Shown piece by piece: positions 24,214 through 35,099 of a stretch of DNA of 64,000 bases (the stretch's first letter is position 1; every line of letters begins with the position of its first letter). The DNA is taken from assembly GCA_015499995.1 (NCBI GenBank), contig JADNRV010000030.1:338067-402066 (forward strand), given 5' to 3'. The position numbers and the translations under genes were made by a program. Below the pieces are notes generated by a model, which was not told where the DNA came from, made no database searches, and worked only from the letters and a program-made list of their open reading frames with translations. Source of the stretch: Flammula alnicola. Lineage: Eukaryota > Basidiomycota > Agaricomycetes > Agaricales > Strophariaceae.

Positions 24214-25117
24214 GCTCTAGAGACTTCCAGGCCTCGTATGTATCATCTTTGTCAATCTGTGAATTGAAGAAATTAAAATGATCAGAGAACCACCCAGCAA
24301 AGCTGCCGGATGGTCCCTCCTTGTCTCGCTCTTGTTGAAATCTGTACATTTGCCAGCCAGCCTCTGACCACTGGCTGCATGTCAAGGATAGTTCAGCGCC
24401 GAGCTTGTTAGACAGCTTCGCGATGTCCAGAATTTTTAACCCTTTGGACATGCCGTCCAACGGGTTCGCTTTAACCGTATCCAGCATTGCCGCGCTGTCA
24501 ATTATGTAACGCAGATTCTTGTTTAGAAAGAAAGGAAGAGGTATTGCGACGCAATCCTCTGTATCGAACATAATTTGAGGGAAAATAATTGTAGCGGGTA
24601 CACCTACAACTCGGGGTACAATATCTGCCCCATTCATGCAACGTCTCTTTGCCAATCTCGCCTCAAGCGATTTTTCGACAACGTCTGAAGAAGCGAGCGG
24701 TCTCTTCAATGATTGGCTCTCACCTTTGGTCTTCTGAATTCCCGCGAGCCATTTCGTCACGGAGATAGTCATGACATCTTTGTAATGTTCTCGGATGTTG
24801 TCATCCAGTAGATCGGATAGATCGTCTTCATCGATCGTGATCAGGGAGGCTATATCTGAGCCCTTGTTAGGGTAATTGGCTGGATCGAGGGCGTTGTTCG
24901 CAGTTTTTGACATCCTGGAGATGTTAGCAAGTTCGATTTTTTTGTTTGTCTCGAGCTTGTTATACAGAGATAATCCCTTGAGAATAATAGCTACCTCTGG
25001 GCTGATATGAGTACGAGGTACTCTAGCAGCCGGCAGATCCGCTTGGGCAGCTTGCTCGTTGCCAACTTGGTTGTTGTTGGCCTGAGGGGTATCAAGGGGA
25101 GCAGTCACTTCAGTCAT
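23675..25117 (-). CDS. Gag-like protein of the DIRS-like element
   Basis: A single 480-residue open frame from the ATG at 25117. The first ~350 residues are helical and lack any enzyme motif, as expected for a capsid. The C-terminal third is Ser/Gly-rich and then Cys/His-rich: CCILCARRGHTILSH, a CIRFN...CSHP segment and HICSYCGKGHHAFSWTC, which look like nucleic-acid-binding zinc fingers of DIRS-type Gag. The RT frame continues past its stop in a different frame. The identity rests on position and the zinc-finger pattern. Confidence 0.8.
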   Translation of the reverse strand: MTEVTAPLDTPQANNNQVGNEQAAQADLPAARVPRTHISPEVAIILKGLSLYNKLETNKKIELANISRMSKTANNALDPANYPNKGSDIASLITIDEDDLSDLLDDNIREHYKDVMTISVTKWLAGIQKTKGESQSLKRPLASSDVVEKSLEARLAKRRCMNGADIVPRVVGVPATIIFPQIMFDTEDCVAIPLPFFLNKNLRYIIDSAAMLDTVKANPLDGMSKGLKILDIAKLSNKLGAELSLTCSQWSEAGWQMYRFQQERDKEGPSGSFAGWFSDHFNFFNSQIDKDDTYEAWKSLELELRQEFWSEKKEYNAAHYADLYALAKSEAKTWARTLEVLQGLGKSQNFPPRSGGSNGRFSRPGNSYSSSTNSSPFPSGSSKSPLPACCILCARRGHTILSHSNDTTPAKSSDGKPTWAKYSNRILRAPDNKEICIRFNLKGDRSECSHPKDERAHICSYCGKGHHAFSWTCRARPSDV

Positions 25118-25352
25118 GGATGAAAAGATGAGATTTTCGGAATATAAGTTAAAAAGGATAAGGAGTATCAGAAAAAACAGTCAAAAGAAATGCTATGGAT
25201 GTCAAATAACTTGGGATGAGATTTTTTTCGCGTCGGAACAAATCTCAGAAGACGAAGAAGAGTTATTCTTCTTCGAAGATGAAATAATCTGCTTATATAA
25301 TATACTGATTAGATCACGGTTGGTTCCGACGCTTTTCTTTATCTTATCCTAA

Positions 25353-25373
25353 GATGAGCCCTATGGGCTCATC
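25353..25373. repeat. Perfect 9-bp palindrome at the retroelement edge
   Basis: GATGAGCCC and GGGCTCATC are perfect arms with a 3-nt spacer. The palindrome lies 235 bp upstream of the Gag ATG and 14 bp upstream of the next gene's start codon. It may mark the element end or simply be a chance hairpin. Confidence 0.5.
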
Positions 25374-25387
25374 GCGGATTCACCTAC

Positions 25388-25800
25388 ATGTATCTCCTTC
25401 GTGCCACATCTACCATATCCGCTCGGACTTCCATTGTACGGCCACGCTCGTTGTCTTCTATAGGTTCTTTCAAACATCGTTCAACATCCGCAAGAGAGTT
25501 CAAAGTTATCTTGGACAACGACACCCTCTACATTGAGCAGCCGCTCGCCGAAGCACTGGGATGGAAACCGGACGTGTCCTCTCAGGGCATACCTTTGACT
25601 CTTAGCGGTTGGCAGCCGCATTATTTTGCCATTACACGAACTGGCACCGATGCAGGTACGTTCATTCAGATTGATATTTCAATTGTGCACTGAAGGTCCC
25701 TTTTGCAGACCTCCTAGCTCGAGAAACCGTCGAGAGTAGTCGGGATCCTCGAGTGCAGGAGATACTACAGTACTTGAAAGATTCTGACGCCAAGAGTTGA
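25388..25800 (+). CDS. Small unrecognised protein, possibly mitochondrial
   Basis: Two exons, 25388-25655 and 25709-25800, join in frame to give 119 residues. I do not recognise the family. The first ~37 residues are rich in Arg and Ser with no acidic residue (MYLLRATSTISARTSIVRPR), which is typical of a mitochondrial targeting sequence. The rest is a compact mixed domain (VILDNDTLYIEQPLAEALGW, GWQPHYFAITRTGTDADLL) ending in an acidic helix. The intron has GTACGT and TTGCAG borders. The retroelement begins just upstream on the opposite strand, leaving almost no room for an independent promoter. Confidence 0.6.
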
Positions 25801-26271
25801 GCTGGCTGTGAGCTGGCCTGTTCATTCATAGTGCTTTGTTGATTGGACGCCCCGACAATAGTCGCACAGGTGGCGATAATCAGAGTGCTGATCGTGATAG
25901 ATATGGATTAGGTGCTGTAGCTGCAAGCAGAGATTGATTTTAGTGTTAGCTAAGACGGACAAGCGACAGGAGTTGAGGAAGTTCATTTGTTTCGAGGTGT
26001 AGTTGTAGATTGGCCCCAGGTGAAGATAAAATTACACTGTTCCATTACCACCAGGTGGTTCTTATGTATTCCGCAGCGCGCCATGTCGTAAGAAACGGAC
26101 GCCACTCGCCACCGCCTCAGGCTCAAAGAAAGTCGGAAATTGGTCGGAAAGAAACAAAATAGACGCGTCGAAATCACCTGACAAGAACTGGTCGCGTTTC
26201 TCTCCGACTCTCATGCTGACTCTTGCCACACTGTCATAGTTTTAACATCAAGCGCCGCGCTAAGTTTAACA
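25801..26271. other. Intergenic region
   Basis: About 470 bp between two plus-strand genes. It should contain the 3' UTR of the small gene and the promoter of the next. I see no gene. Confidence 0.55.
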
Positions 26272-27957
26272 ATGAGCCAGGACGTTAACGACCCCGACAA
26301 GAGGGGCAGAAGAAGGAGCGCCTCCTCCGCATTTCGTTCTCTCCAAGTTCGCTCTCCCCAACTCTCGGAACAAGCAGCTCTCTTTTCCAAGATTCGGAAT
26401 CTCAACAATCTAGCGCTGACGTCTATTGGGTCCTTGTTTTCTGGACCTCCTTTGTCGAGGAATGGTGGTCATCTGCAGAATGATGGAACTGCTGAATCTG
26501 ATACCTCTTGGCCGTGGCGCGATAAACTTGAAGGAGCAATGGACACGGGCTGTGAAGACGAGGATCTAACCCCGCTGACTAAAGACTATTGCTATCTTCG
26601 GGCAGAAGATTACTGCGCTGCAAAAGCCCTGAATGGTGTGGCGCACTCTGTCGCCCTATCCTCGGACTCCATCAGATCACCAGAAATCGGTCGTTCAGGA
26701 TCGTCGCAGGCGCATATATCGACTCGTTTTCCCGAGGTACGGCGCTTCTTCGGTGGGATTTCTCGTTCTCGTCGGGCTACGTATCAGGACGAGAACACCG
26801 CCTATGGTGCTCTTTACCCAACTAACGGACCCGCATGGTCTGCCCCGTGTTCGAAACCGCCAATAGCTACCTCGTCTCCGACGCTTCCCTCGGATTCTGC
26901 TTCTGTATCTCTGCCTGCTGCTTCTTCCCTTGGCTCTGTGTCTTCTACACGCTGTGAGAATATCTTACTATCGTCACTGGACTTGATAAATTGACATTGT
27001 CGCTTTCAGCGGGCAATTTTGAAACGCCTCCTCTAACGCCGGATTCATTCAACAATCATGCGCTTCCTTCTTCTGGATTGTCTCTTTCTCGTTTTGATTC
27101 TTCCTTCGGCCTCGATGCTTTGTGTTCCTCCGGAGTCTACGATAATTTATTTCCCGTCTCTCCGAGTCAAGGCGAACAAGAAAAGGACGACGAAGATGAC
27201 AATGTTCTTTATACAGGCCCGAATCTTCTGGAAGTCAAGGAAGGGAAGAAGCCCGAACGACGTATTGTACGTTTGATTCCATGTCCAACACCCTCATCCA
27301 CCTTAATTTTTGCAGAACGAGACCGATAGTATCCCGCGCGATACAAATCCTGGAGAACCAGCTACTAATTCTCCTGCTCTCGTTGACGATCAGGCAGAGT
27401 GGTACGGGTTGGAATATACTCTGGAGCTCAGCTCGAGAGAACGCCAGCCATCTGACACTCAATCGATTTCCGCGGGTGAACATTCCAGGGTCCGATACTT
27501 TCCCCGCTTATCGCTCTCCAATTTCTGACAACAAGTTATTGTTTTAGAGCCATGAATCCTGGGCTGCAATCCACCAGGGAAGAATCCACCCATTTTTTGA
27601 AGACGAAGATTACCTTCGGTGGAAGAATTGGCATCGCTTCTTGGATCGTCAAGATGAGAAAAAGAGGCATCGGAAGGGCTTGGAGTTCAAAGCGCGCTCG
27701 AAGGATATGGCCTGGCTCTTTGCGGAAGAAATTAGGATCAGGGATGTTTTATACTGGCAACAGGTTAGTTGTGGTCTGGCACTTTATCTTCGGAAGCGTT
27801 GCGGTTACTGATTGACCATTTTTGTCGCCCTGTTTCTGTTTTATGATAGGAGCGCTATGGTGTTGTGGCTCGAGATATAAAGGAAAGGCTTCAGTATATT
27901 ACTGAACGGCGACCGGTGAATCTAGTGTTGTTCTACTTGGTCACACCTTACTCATGA
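26272..27957 (+). CDS. Unrecognised basidiomycete protein, 478 residues
   Basis: Five exons join in frame with standard borders: 26272-26953, 27010-27266, 27316-27489, 27548-27763 and 27850-27957. I do not recognise it. The first ~330 residues are Ser/Pro-rich and likely disordered, with Arg-rich starts (DPDKRGRRRSASSAFRS). The C-terminal ~110 residues look folded and charged: HPFFEDEDYLRWKNWHRFLD, KARSKDMAWLFAEEIRIRDV, then ARDIKERLQYITERR. Tryptophans and charged helices suggest a protein-interaction domain, but this is only an impression. The donor of intron 3 (GTCCGA) is weak. Confidence 0.6.
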
Positions 27958-28920
27958 TCAAGGTCGATTGCTACATAGGATCCATTCTTTCCGCCGAAAA
28001 GGCATCACTGGGGATGGTACTTGAAACGTTCGCGCTCCCTAGGTTGTCTACGTGAGTTAAAACCGAATGAAGTCGTCACAGCCGACGAGAATGCAGTGAG
28101 CCAAAAGTAAGTAGTGGAAATGTACAATCCTCGAAGATAAATTGTATTTGTAGATGATATCCAGTTTGTTTAACAGAGTCGTTTGGCTCCTTAATGTTAT
28201 GGATTTGGTCCTTGGAGACGGAGTGAAATGGCGGCTATTATGTTGCTGCTGGCAGTGGCCGTTGTTGCTATGAATATATTCACAGAAAGATATTCGATAT
28301 TTTTGTACTTGAACCTGGCAACTGGTCGAAAGAAGCACTTAGAAAACGGCGCCCACTGTCATGTTCACACTGGGGCCATTTAATCCGAGACGCTTTATGT
28401 CAAGTCCCCTGTCAAGATAGTCTTTTCCTTTCAAAATTTGACGCGGCATGAAGTCGATTTACAGTTTTTCCTGCATAGGCTTAGAAACGCTCAACGTTAC
28501 TCGATTTCTGTCTTTTATCTGAGGTTCATATGCAATGTAAGCGCCCTAAACACGCTAGCACATGGTTGTTCCACGAGGCGCGAGACAGCTTACGTCAGAT
28601 CTTGGCTGACCAAATGAATCGCGTCCCTTGATCTCTGTCTCATGCCCTGAATTCCTTCCGCGAAGGCTTTCTCACTTCCACCCTTATTACCTCCACCACC
28701 GCTCTCTCTCTGCGCGCCTTTGGCCACTCGTCTGCCTCTTTCTTATCGCCTCCAGCTACTCAGCTGCCCCACATTCGTTACTTTTAACTTCGACTTCGTT
28801 CTCCCTCGTTGCTACGGACCCTTCCTAGCAAGTTTACTCAGCAACTGATCCCTCTTTGGTCGAAATCTCCCCCATTTCGAAGTTGCTCCAGTGTTATTAG
28901 ACGTCTTGCTCACTTATAGT
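27958..28920. other. Intergenic region, no supported gene
   Basis: About 1 kb. A 66-codon plus-strand frame at 28628-28828 is not supported by composition or splicing. The pyrimidine-rich part after 28670 may be promoter and 5' UTR for the next gene. Confidence 0.5.
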
Positions 28921-29523
28921 ATGTCACGCCCAGGTGAGTAGACTTTTGTCAAGCTCAGCGTCCAGGAGCCAACTTGGCTAACGACCAATGCACAGCTACA
29001 CGTCAGTATCGGTTGCCCCGACGTACCGATTACGTGCTCATTCCTGCGCCCCTCGGTACGTGGCAGGCTCAACCTTCGTATTTGAACGACAAGCTGATCA
29101 GCTCTCTTAATCCTAGACCTGTCTTTGCCTTTGGCAACAGAAAAGTCGCCGTTGCCAGCTATTATCGTAACGCCATGTTCGCCCTCATCATCACGGGATT
29201 TCTCGATTGCGTTCCTCGCCTCGCCTCCTAAGCCGTCAATAAGCCAACGCTTCGCTTCGTTCAAGCATTTCAACGCCCCAAGCCTCCGGACACGCTCGAT
29301 CATCTTCCTTCTCGTCGTTATATTTATCCTCGTGTGCCACCTCGTTACACACGGTCTTGCGACACGGCACCCCTACCTCGAACTCAGTGAACAGACGGGT
29401 GAAGCGCATGTCGTGAAAGGTTCATTGGGCTGGTTCGACTTTCGCGCTTTGTTTGGAAGAGAAGTCGGTATCGAACACATTTCTCGAGCCCTGATTGCAC
29501 CCGACGCGTTAAAGGTGCAATAA
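28921..29523 (+). CDS. Unrecognised single-pass membrane protein
   Basis: Three exons join in frame: 28921-28933, 28996-29055 and 29117-29523, giving 159 residues. Introns have GTGAGT/ACAG and GTACGT/CTAG borders. The first exon codes only MSRP plus one base. A single hydrophobic segment, IIFLLVVIFILVCHLVTHGL, lies near residue 85 and is followed by about 50 residues with a GSLGWFDFRALFGREVG segment. The N-terminal part is Ser/Pro-rich. I do not recognise the family, and the assembly depends on the inferred short introns. Confidence 0.5.
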
Positions 29524-31689
29524 TTGGGCCCATTGCACCTCCATCCTTCTCACGGCACATAGAATTGGAGTCCCTCCTCTTGATTTCAGGTGGAGTGGAA
29601 ATAGACGTCCGGTCCTCGACAATTGTTTTCGTTCACAGTATGATACCAACTCTTTGATCTTCTCTGGCTTGTTTGGCTTGTAATTGGAGGTCGAGCAGCA
29701 TCCTTCCCATTATTATGCCCTCTATTTCGAGGGCGGTGATTATAATTTATTGGCGGTTTATATCATGAAAGCTTGAAGTTGGCCGATTACAGAACCATCA
29801 TTTGTCGGAGATGGCCATCGATGCTGTGAATGGCGGAGGATCATGATCATGATGATCTTTGCCACATACTTATGTCGCCGATGCCACTTCGAATTCCATG
29901 TGTATATCTAGTATCATGAAAAGAATTATCGATAAACTCACATGGGATCGACCAGCTGGCAGTGGTGAGTCCATTTGTTTTCCGACGTCCCGGAGCGTGC
30001 TGAGGGTTTTATTTTTATTTTTTCAAAAAAGAAAAGGTTAGCTAGCTCATTATTTAATCTGGTTCCTACCCCATCAAGATAATCATAAAGGCCATATCTT
30101 CCGAGTCGCGATGGCACATCTTCGCGATGGGAGTCTGTTTTGGAACTTTGTCAACGAAAGTGTCATCGGAGGAAGTTGTCATTGAAGTGTAAGTATTATC
30201 TTATCGCCGACGAGCGCATCACCACAATCCCATCCAATCTCCTCTGATATCACATCAATCTCTACAGACGTTGCATTGTCAATGGGTGAGCGTCAAAGAT
30301 GGACTGACCAAGGCCTCCTGATTTCACGAAAACCTTTCCCCTGGCCGATGATGACTTGCAGGAAGCGGGATGTCGATGAACTTGGAACGGGTGGGCAAGC
30401 AATTTGACTCTGAAATTTGACGACGCTGGATCTTCCATGATTTCATAACCTCGGGGTGCTCCCGAACCGAACCCATCAATGGAGTTTAACAGGCTGGGCG
30501 ACCGGAGTTGGCCTGAATTGGCTCGGAACCTACCTCGCATCATGATCCTTGCCACTTCGGCTTCAATTTCAAAGCTTCAAGTTTGATCTTGGCAGCGTTT
30601 TGGCTGGCAGGCGAGCTTGACCGAGGTAGCGCTTTTCACGCCCTCGCTCAAATGGCTGGATGAGACCAGCCAAAGACAACTGATTGAAGGAATGCACGCT
30701 GCCACGAGAAGCGCATTCCAGAGCGAGCCGAAGCTGAAGCGAAGCGCCAGCACTCGCATCTGGATTCGAAAGCCGCCTAATCGCCACCACCCGTGAGTGC
30801 ACCGCCCACGGTCTTTGCCGCTTGTTTGCCGCCACAGGGCTCTCAAGCACCTCAAACCTGCAGAGGGATGCATGGCTTTTGTGAACTGGAAAACTTGGTC
30901 ATGAGAACATGCTATCCCTGACGTAATAAAGAGAAGCCAAATTCGTCACCCTGAAATTTGAGTTTCAGCTCTGCAGGTATGTCGGAAAGCTTTTGGGATC
31001 CGGCCAGGTGTTTGTTTCCGTCGTTTTCCGATTGAATTGGTACGGGGATTCATCAACGTCTCCTCTGATGTTGTATGGATAACTGATATCGATTAAACAG
31101 ATGGACTAAAGCCAATGTCTTGCAAGGGGCCGCGGAGACTGAGCGGAGACGAGCGTCTATCATGGTTGGTTGCCATTTACCTAATTTTATTTTTATTTCG
31201 TGTGAGCCTCTCTCATCTACCCCTTCGTCTGATCAATTATCGCACTCCATCCTGCTCTCGACTGGTCTCTTGTGGCGAAGAAAGTAGCTTTACTGTACTG
31301 CAGAAAGGTGATATCTGCTCTGGCATTGTCACATGATAACATTGAAAAGCGCACAGCTTGCTGCCCGCCGTTCGTGATCCTCGATTCCACAAATGTCGTC
31401 CGCACGCCATATTTCTGACATGCTGTGCGGGTTGTTCGGATTGCCCAATGGATACCATTGCATTCAGGCACGCAAGATTCCCCCATCGATGCACCCCTGA
31501 TCGCCCTCTTATTATAAGGCCCAAGGTTTTCGCTATAAAACGGACGCACTTATATTATCTTGACTGAGAAAGTCAAGGACGCATCCGTGACTTCCGTCGA
31601 ATCACCTGTCGTTGACTTCCCCTTGTTGTATTCGAGCGCAAAACTCGCCCGAAACTTCTGGATCCTAGACTTTTGCCCCTTCAACGAAG
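29524..31689. other. Long intergenic region, no supported gene
   Basis: About 2.2 kb. Several 60-110-codon frames on both strands overlap one another and none shows family features or matching splice sites. It should include the promoter of the MARVEL-like gene. Confidence 0.5.
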
Positions 31690-32746
31690 ATGGTTCAGGA
31701 TCTGAATGGTACCCTTTCCATCGCGAGGACGATCGCATTCGGTGAAATTTTTTTTTCTCTTTCTCAAATTTTTCCGACAAGAGGATTAACCAATCATTTT
31801 TTTCATGTTTAGGAATTGCGACTCTGTTCGCGTTCCTCGTCCTTTGCCTTGGTGCTGCCATTACCAACTACACCACCACGTCCTTCTTTGGCGGATACTT
31901 CTCCTTTGCTGCGCTGGGCATTGCTACTGCTGTCCTTACCCTGCTCACATTGCCGGTGATGTGCATCGCGTTTTCTTCTTTTGTGTGTTCCTTGTGCTCA
32001 TTGGTCGAGCCAGGCTTTTCCTCTCTATCCAGCGCAAGGGGGCTATCACTTCCATGATCGCCATTGAGATCGGTTGGACTTGTACGTGCATTTTTCTGCC
32101 AACAAGTGTACATTCACCCAAACATTCTTATCTTAGGGTTCCTCTGGATTCTGTGGCTCTCTGTCGGCGGTTCATCTGCAGGCACTGTCTGGCTTGGTAA
32201 CTGTAGCATCTGGTTGAGTGCGTCTATTGTCTTTGCAGAAATTTATCATGGTTATTGACAATGTTTTTTTCTCTCTTTGCAGCCGGAAAAGGCGAGGCTA
32301 TGTGCGCGAAACTCAGGCCTTGACGGCCTTCGGTTTCCTCGCTTGGATTGTCCGTAAGTCCATTCCTTTCTTCCGAAATGTATCCACCATTTTTTGACAC
32401 TTAATTAAAACAGTTTTCGCGTACAATATCACACTCATTGTTTTCGTGATCAGACAACACATGCGCGGAAACAGCAGTGTTTGGACTGGATATGTGAATG
32501 AGACCGATTTCGCCGCTGCAGGTCCCACACCACCGAGCCTAAATTTGCTGCGAGCAATTTCGCTCCCCAATATGCTCCCCAGACACCGTGTCTCCCGGCT
32601 ACCCTGTGCAGCCTGCCATTCCCCAGCAGCAGCAGACAACGAGTCCCTATCCCAGGTTAATTCATTCTCTGGCCAAGGATTTTTACCCATCCCTTCCATA
32701 CCTGGTAATACCACTCAACCACAGTTTTTATAACGGATTTGAATGA
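31690..32746 (+). CDS. MARVEL-like four-helix membrane protein; 3' frame broken
   Basis: MARVEL proteins act at specialised membrane domains. Exons 31690-31741, 31813-31960 and 32014-32081 join in frame, and a fourth starts at 32137. Four hydrophobic helices are seen: IATLFAFLVLCLGAAITNY; FFGGYFSFAALGIATAVLTL; SMIAIEIGWTWFLWILWL; and ALTAFGFLAWIV running across an intron into LFAYNITLIVFVIR. A short cytosolic tail follows. The acceptor after 32137 and the tail are unsure. Beyond VNETDFAAAG the sensible reading changes frame twice (EPKFAASNFAPQYAP, then DTVSPGYPVQPAIPQQQQ), each time as if one base were missing. The end at 32746 is a guess from the last plausible splice. Confidence 0.6.
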
Positions 32747-33344
32747 TCGATTTACGTTTTATCTCTCCAACAATGAAATGGCTCTTTCGGGTCTGATGCT
32801 TGTTCTTTCTTCGTATCTACTTACGTATTGTCACCCACCTGTCTGGAAATTATCTTGTACTTATTGATGGCGCCCGCTGTCTCCATGTTGTCGCTCTGAC
32901 AATAAGACTTGCTCGCGCTTTGCGACCTTCATCCCATCCTGGCAGTCAGATTTTACTTGATCTGTTATGCTGAAGTAAATGGCCACCATAAGTACATATC
33001 TCTTCTATCGGAACTTGCTTCGTGACAGTTGTTCTTAAGTTGTTGATCCAGATGGTCATCTCAAATGGACTGGACACGAATCGGTAAATGGGTTCCTGGT
33101 ATTCTCGCATTAAGGGTATGCCTGTTGCATCTTACGAGAACTGCATTCGCTCTTGCACTTCTATTTACGTTGTGAAGGAGAGTCAGATTACACGACATTA
33201 GTTGTACTGTACATAAGTTATACACTGTAAATAAATGGATGGCATGTAGAATTACAAATACAGGCCGTGTAATTATTCACGGCTGGTCTAAGGGTAGTCT
33301 TGAATACAGCATATGAAGCCCAATCCCTTGTGATAAAATCCTGC
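32747..33344. other. Intergenic region between convergent genes
   Basis: About 600 bp of AT-rich sequence without a supported gene; it should contain two 3' UTRs. Confidence 0.55.
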
Positions 33345-35099
33345 TTAATTACCATCCTCGGGACTGTCGTCGTCGGAGTCAGCCTCGTATCCGTCCGAGG
33401 GCATCAACAACCTTGGGTAAGTTCGTCGAGCAGAGGTAGACGCGGCGGCCTTTAAAGATAGCCCAGAAACATGACGCGAGTACCCTGCTGATACGCGCGT
33501 TCGTGTCACCCTAACCCTGTTAGTGGTGCCATGAGAGGAAGACGAATGTGATATACGACTCTCGTGTGCGTGGTTTTCGTGCAGTTCTCCCGAGCTCGGG
33601 ACTGTATCCATGGCAGTTGAAGCGCTCGTGCTATTAGCGCCCGAGCTAAGGGCACTCACCCCGCCGGCGGGAATACAACTGGCGTTGGCATAAAATTGTT
33701 GAATGTGTTCTAGTTGCACTTTCAAGGCTTCTGCGACGGCATCTTTGACCAATTTTGGGATATCGGGAAACATGTTGAATGGATCTTGAGCGAAATTCTC
33801 GGGGTGCGGGATCGAGGACTCGTGCTGGGGAGAAGAGAGCATGGAGGATGAAGCTATACCAGAGCCATTGGTACCTCGCGCATTGTTTGTGTTGGGGGAA
33901 GAATTGACAGTGTTAGGGTCTTGGTCGGATCCTCCACTCATGTGCAACGCTGTTATAGCCCGGATAAAATCATTTAGGCTGTCGTTTACAGGTGAAGACC
34001 CGCCCGTCACCCATGCTTCGAGGCCTAGACTGGAATTGGCGTCGTATTTCTCCCTCTGCTTGTCCTTGTTTTCGATGGCCGTTTCTCCATCCCATGCCGA
34101 GTAATATTCGGAACCAGAATTTTCCTCTTTGTCTAAGTCCTCTTCATGGGTGCTCTCATCCTCGCTCGTATCGTGTTCGAGCAGGTTTACCAGGGTCTTG
34201 AAGGCCTTCTTCACCTCGCGATCCACACTCCGTCGCCCTCTAGATCTGCTATCCAATGTGCGCGAGAACTGCTTCTGTGGACGCCCTTCGAGGGAGAGGC
34301 CCGCGAAGTTCTCATCAAAAGACGGTGTATCAATCGCCAGTGTAGTTATGGGCAGTGTAGTTATTTGACTCTCTATTTGAGGTGGAGCTTCAGAATCTTC
34401 CGGGAGAGAGGCGTGCGTAACGGAAGATCCAGAAGCAGAATTTTTGCTATCGTCTAATTGAAAACATCAATATTTATTGAGCTTAGGACAACTGTATGGA
34501 GGAAGCGTGACTGACAATGTAGTTCCGAATAGTGCGCATGCAAATGAAGCTGAAGGCTGTGGTTTCCAATGTTCTCGATGTGCGCCTTGGTGACGTTGTC
34601 TGAATTCACCTTCACGATGCTCGGGCCTGAGGGACTTGGATTGGCATTGAAGGGAGGGTAATCATTGACGGATGTATGGCCCGAATTTCGAGGTTGTAAG
34701 TTGATAATTGAGTGATAATCTCCTCCGACGATGTTGAAATTACCCCCGGAAATGTGGACGTTCCTCGCTTGGCTAAACATCGACACTTGGGGGAGATTTC
34801 CTACCTCTCCAGCAGAACTCTGCACATATTCAGTATGCGTGTTATGCGCGATATGAATGGACTCCGAAGACGACGGTTGAAAAGGCAAACGTGAGGGGCC
34901 AGCGTTCGTGGGCTCAGAAGCCATGGGGATACTGTGCGACGATGGCTGCAGTAGTCGGTTTGTGAGGCGGATTGTACTTATAAAGGATGCACCTCCGTGT
35001 ACTTACCTGGAACCTGTCGCGGTATCGTCGTGCAAGGTCTTTGTAGAGATTCTTGGCTCCAGAAACTATCAACTTTTTCTTTCCTTCTCGATCTGGCAT
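33345..35099 (-). CDS. Disordered protein with NLR-associated GGxFxxVxGD motif
   Basis: The start at 35099 (MPDREGKKKLIVSGAKNLYK) is joined by a GTAAGT/TGCAG intron in frame to an exon that includes 34924-34500. A further intron (GTCAGT donor near 34480) leads to the long last exon ending at 33345. Near residue 90 is QARNVHISGGNFNIVGGDYH. Basidiomycete NACHT/NLR-like proteins often carry this short N-terminal motif. No NACHT, kinase or repeat domain follows. The remainder is Ser/Asn/Asp-rich and probably disordered, with a possible amphipathic helix (IPKLVKDAVAEALKVQLEHI) and an acidic end. It could be a stand-alone partner or the remnant of an NLR gene. The function is unknown. Confidence 0.6.

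Larger units (their letters stand above)
19865..25352 (-). mobile_element. DIRS-like tyrosine-recombinase retrotransposon
   Basis: Three minus-strand coding blocks lie in the order Gag, RT-RNase H, tyrosine recombinase, which is the layout of DIRS/PAT/Ngaro-type elements. There is no DDE integrase or protease. A TATA-like TATATAAG lies about 175 bp upstream of the Gag ATG (near 25290). I could not locate the terminal repeats or internal complementary region that would fix the ends. The right limit is placed at the palindrome at 25353 and the left limit at the recombinase stop codon, so the true element is probably longer on the left. Confidence 0.8.

Noticed and set aside
30262..30873. Overlapping minus-strand frames in the 29.5-31.7 kb gap
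   Set aside because: Mutually overlapping, no introns that extend them and no recognisable motif.
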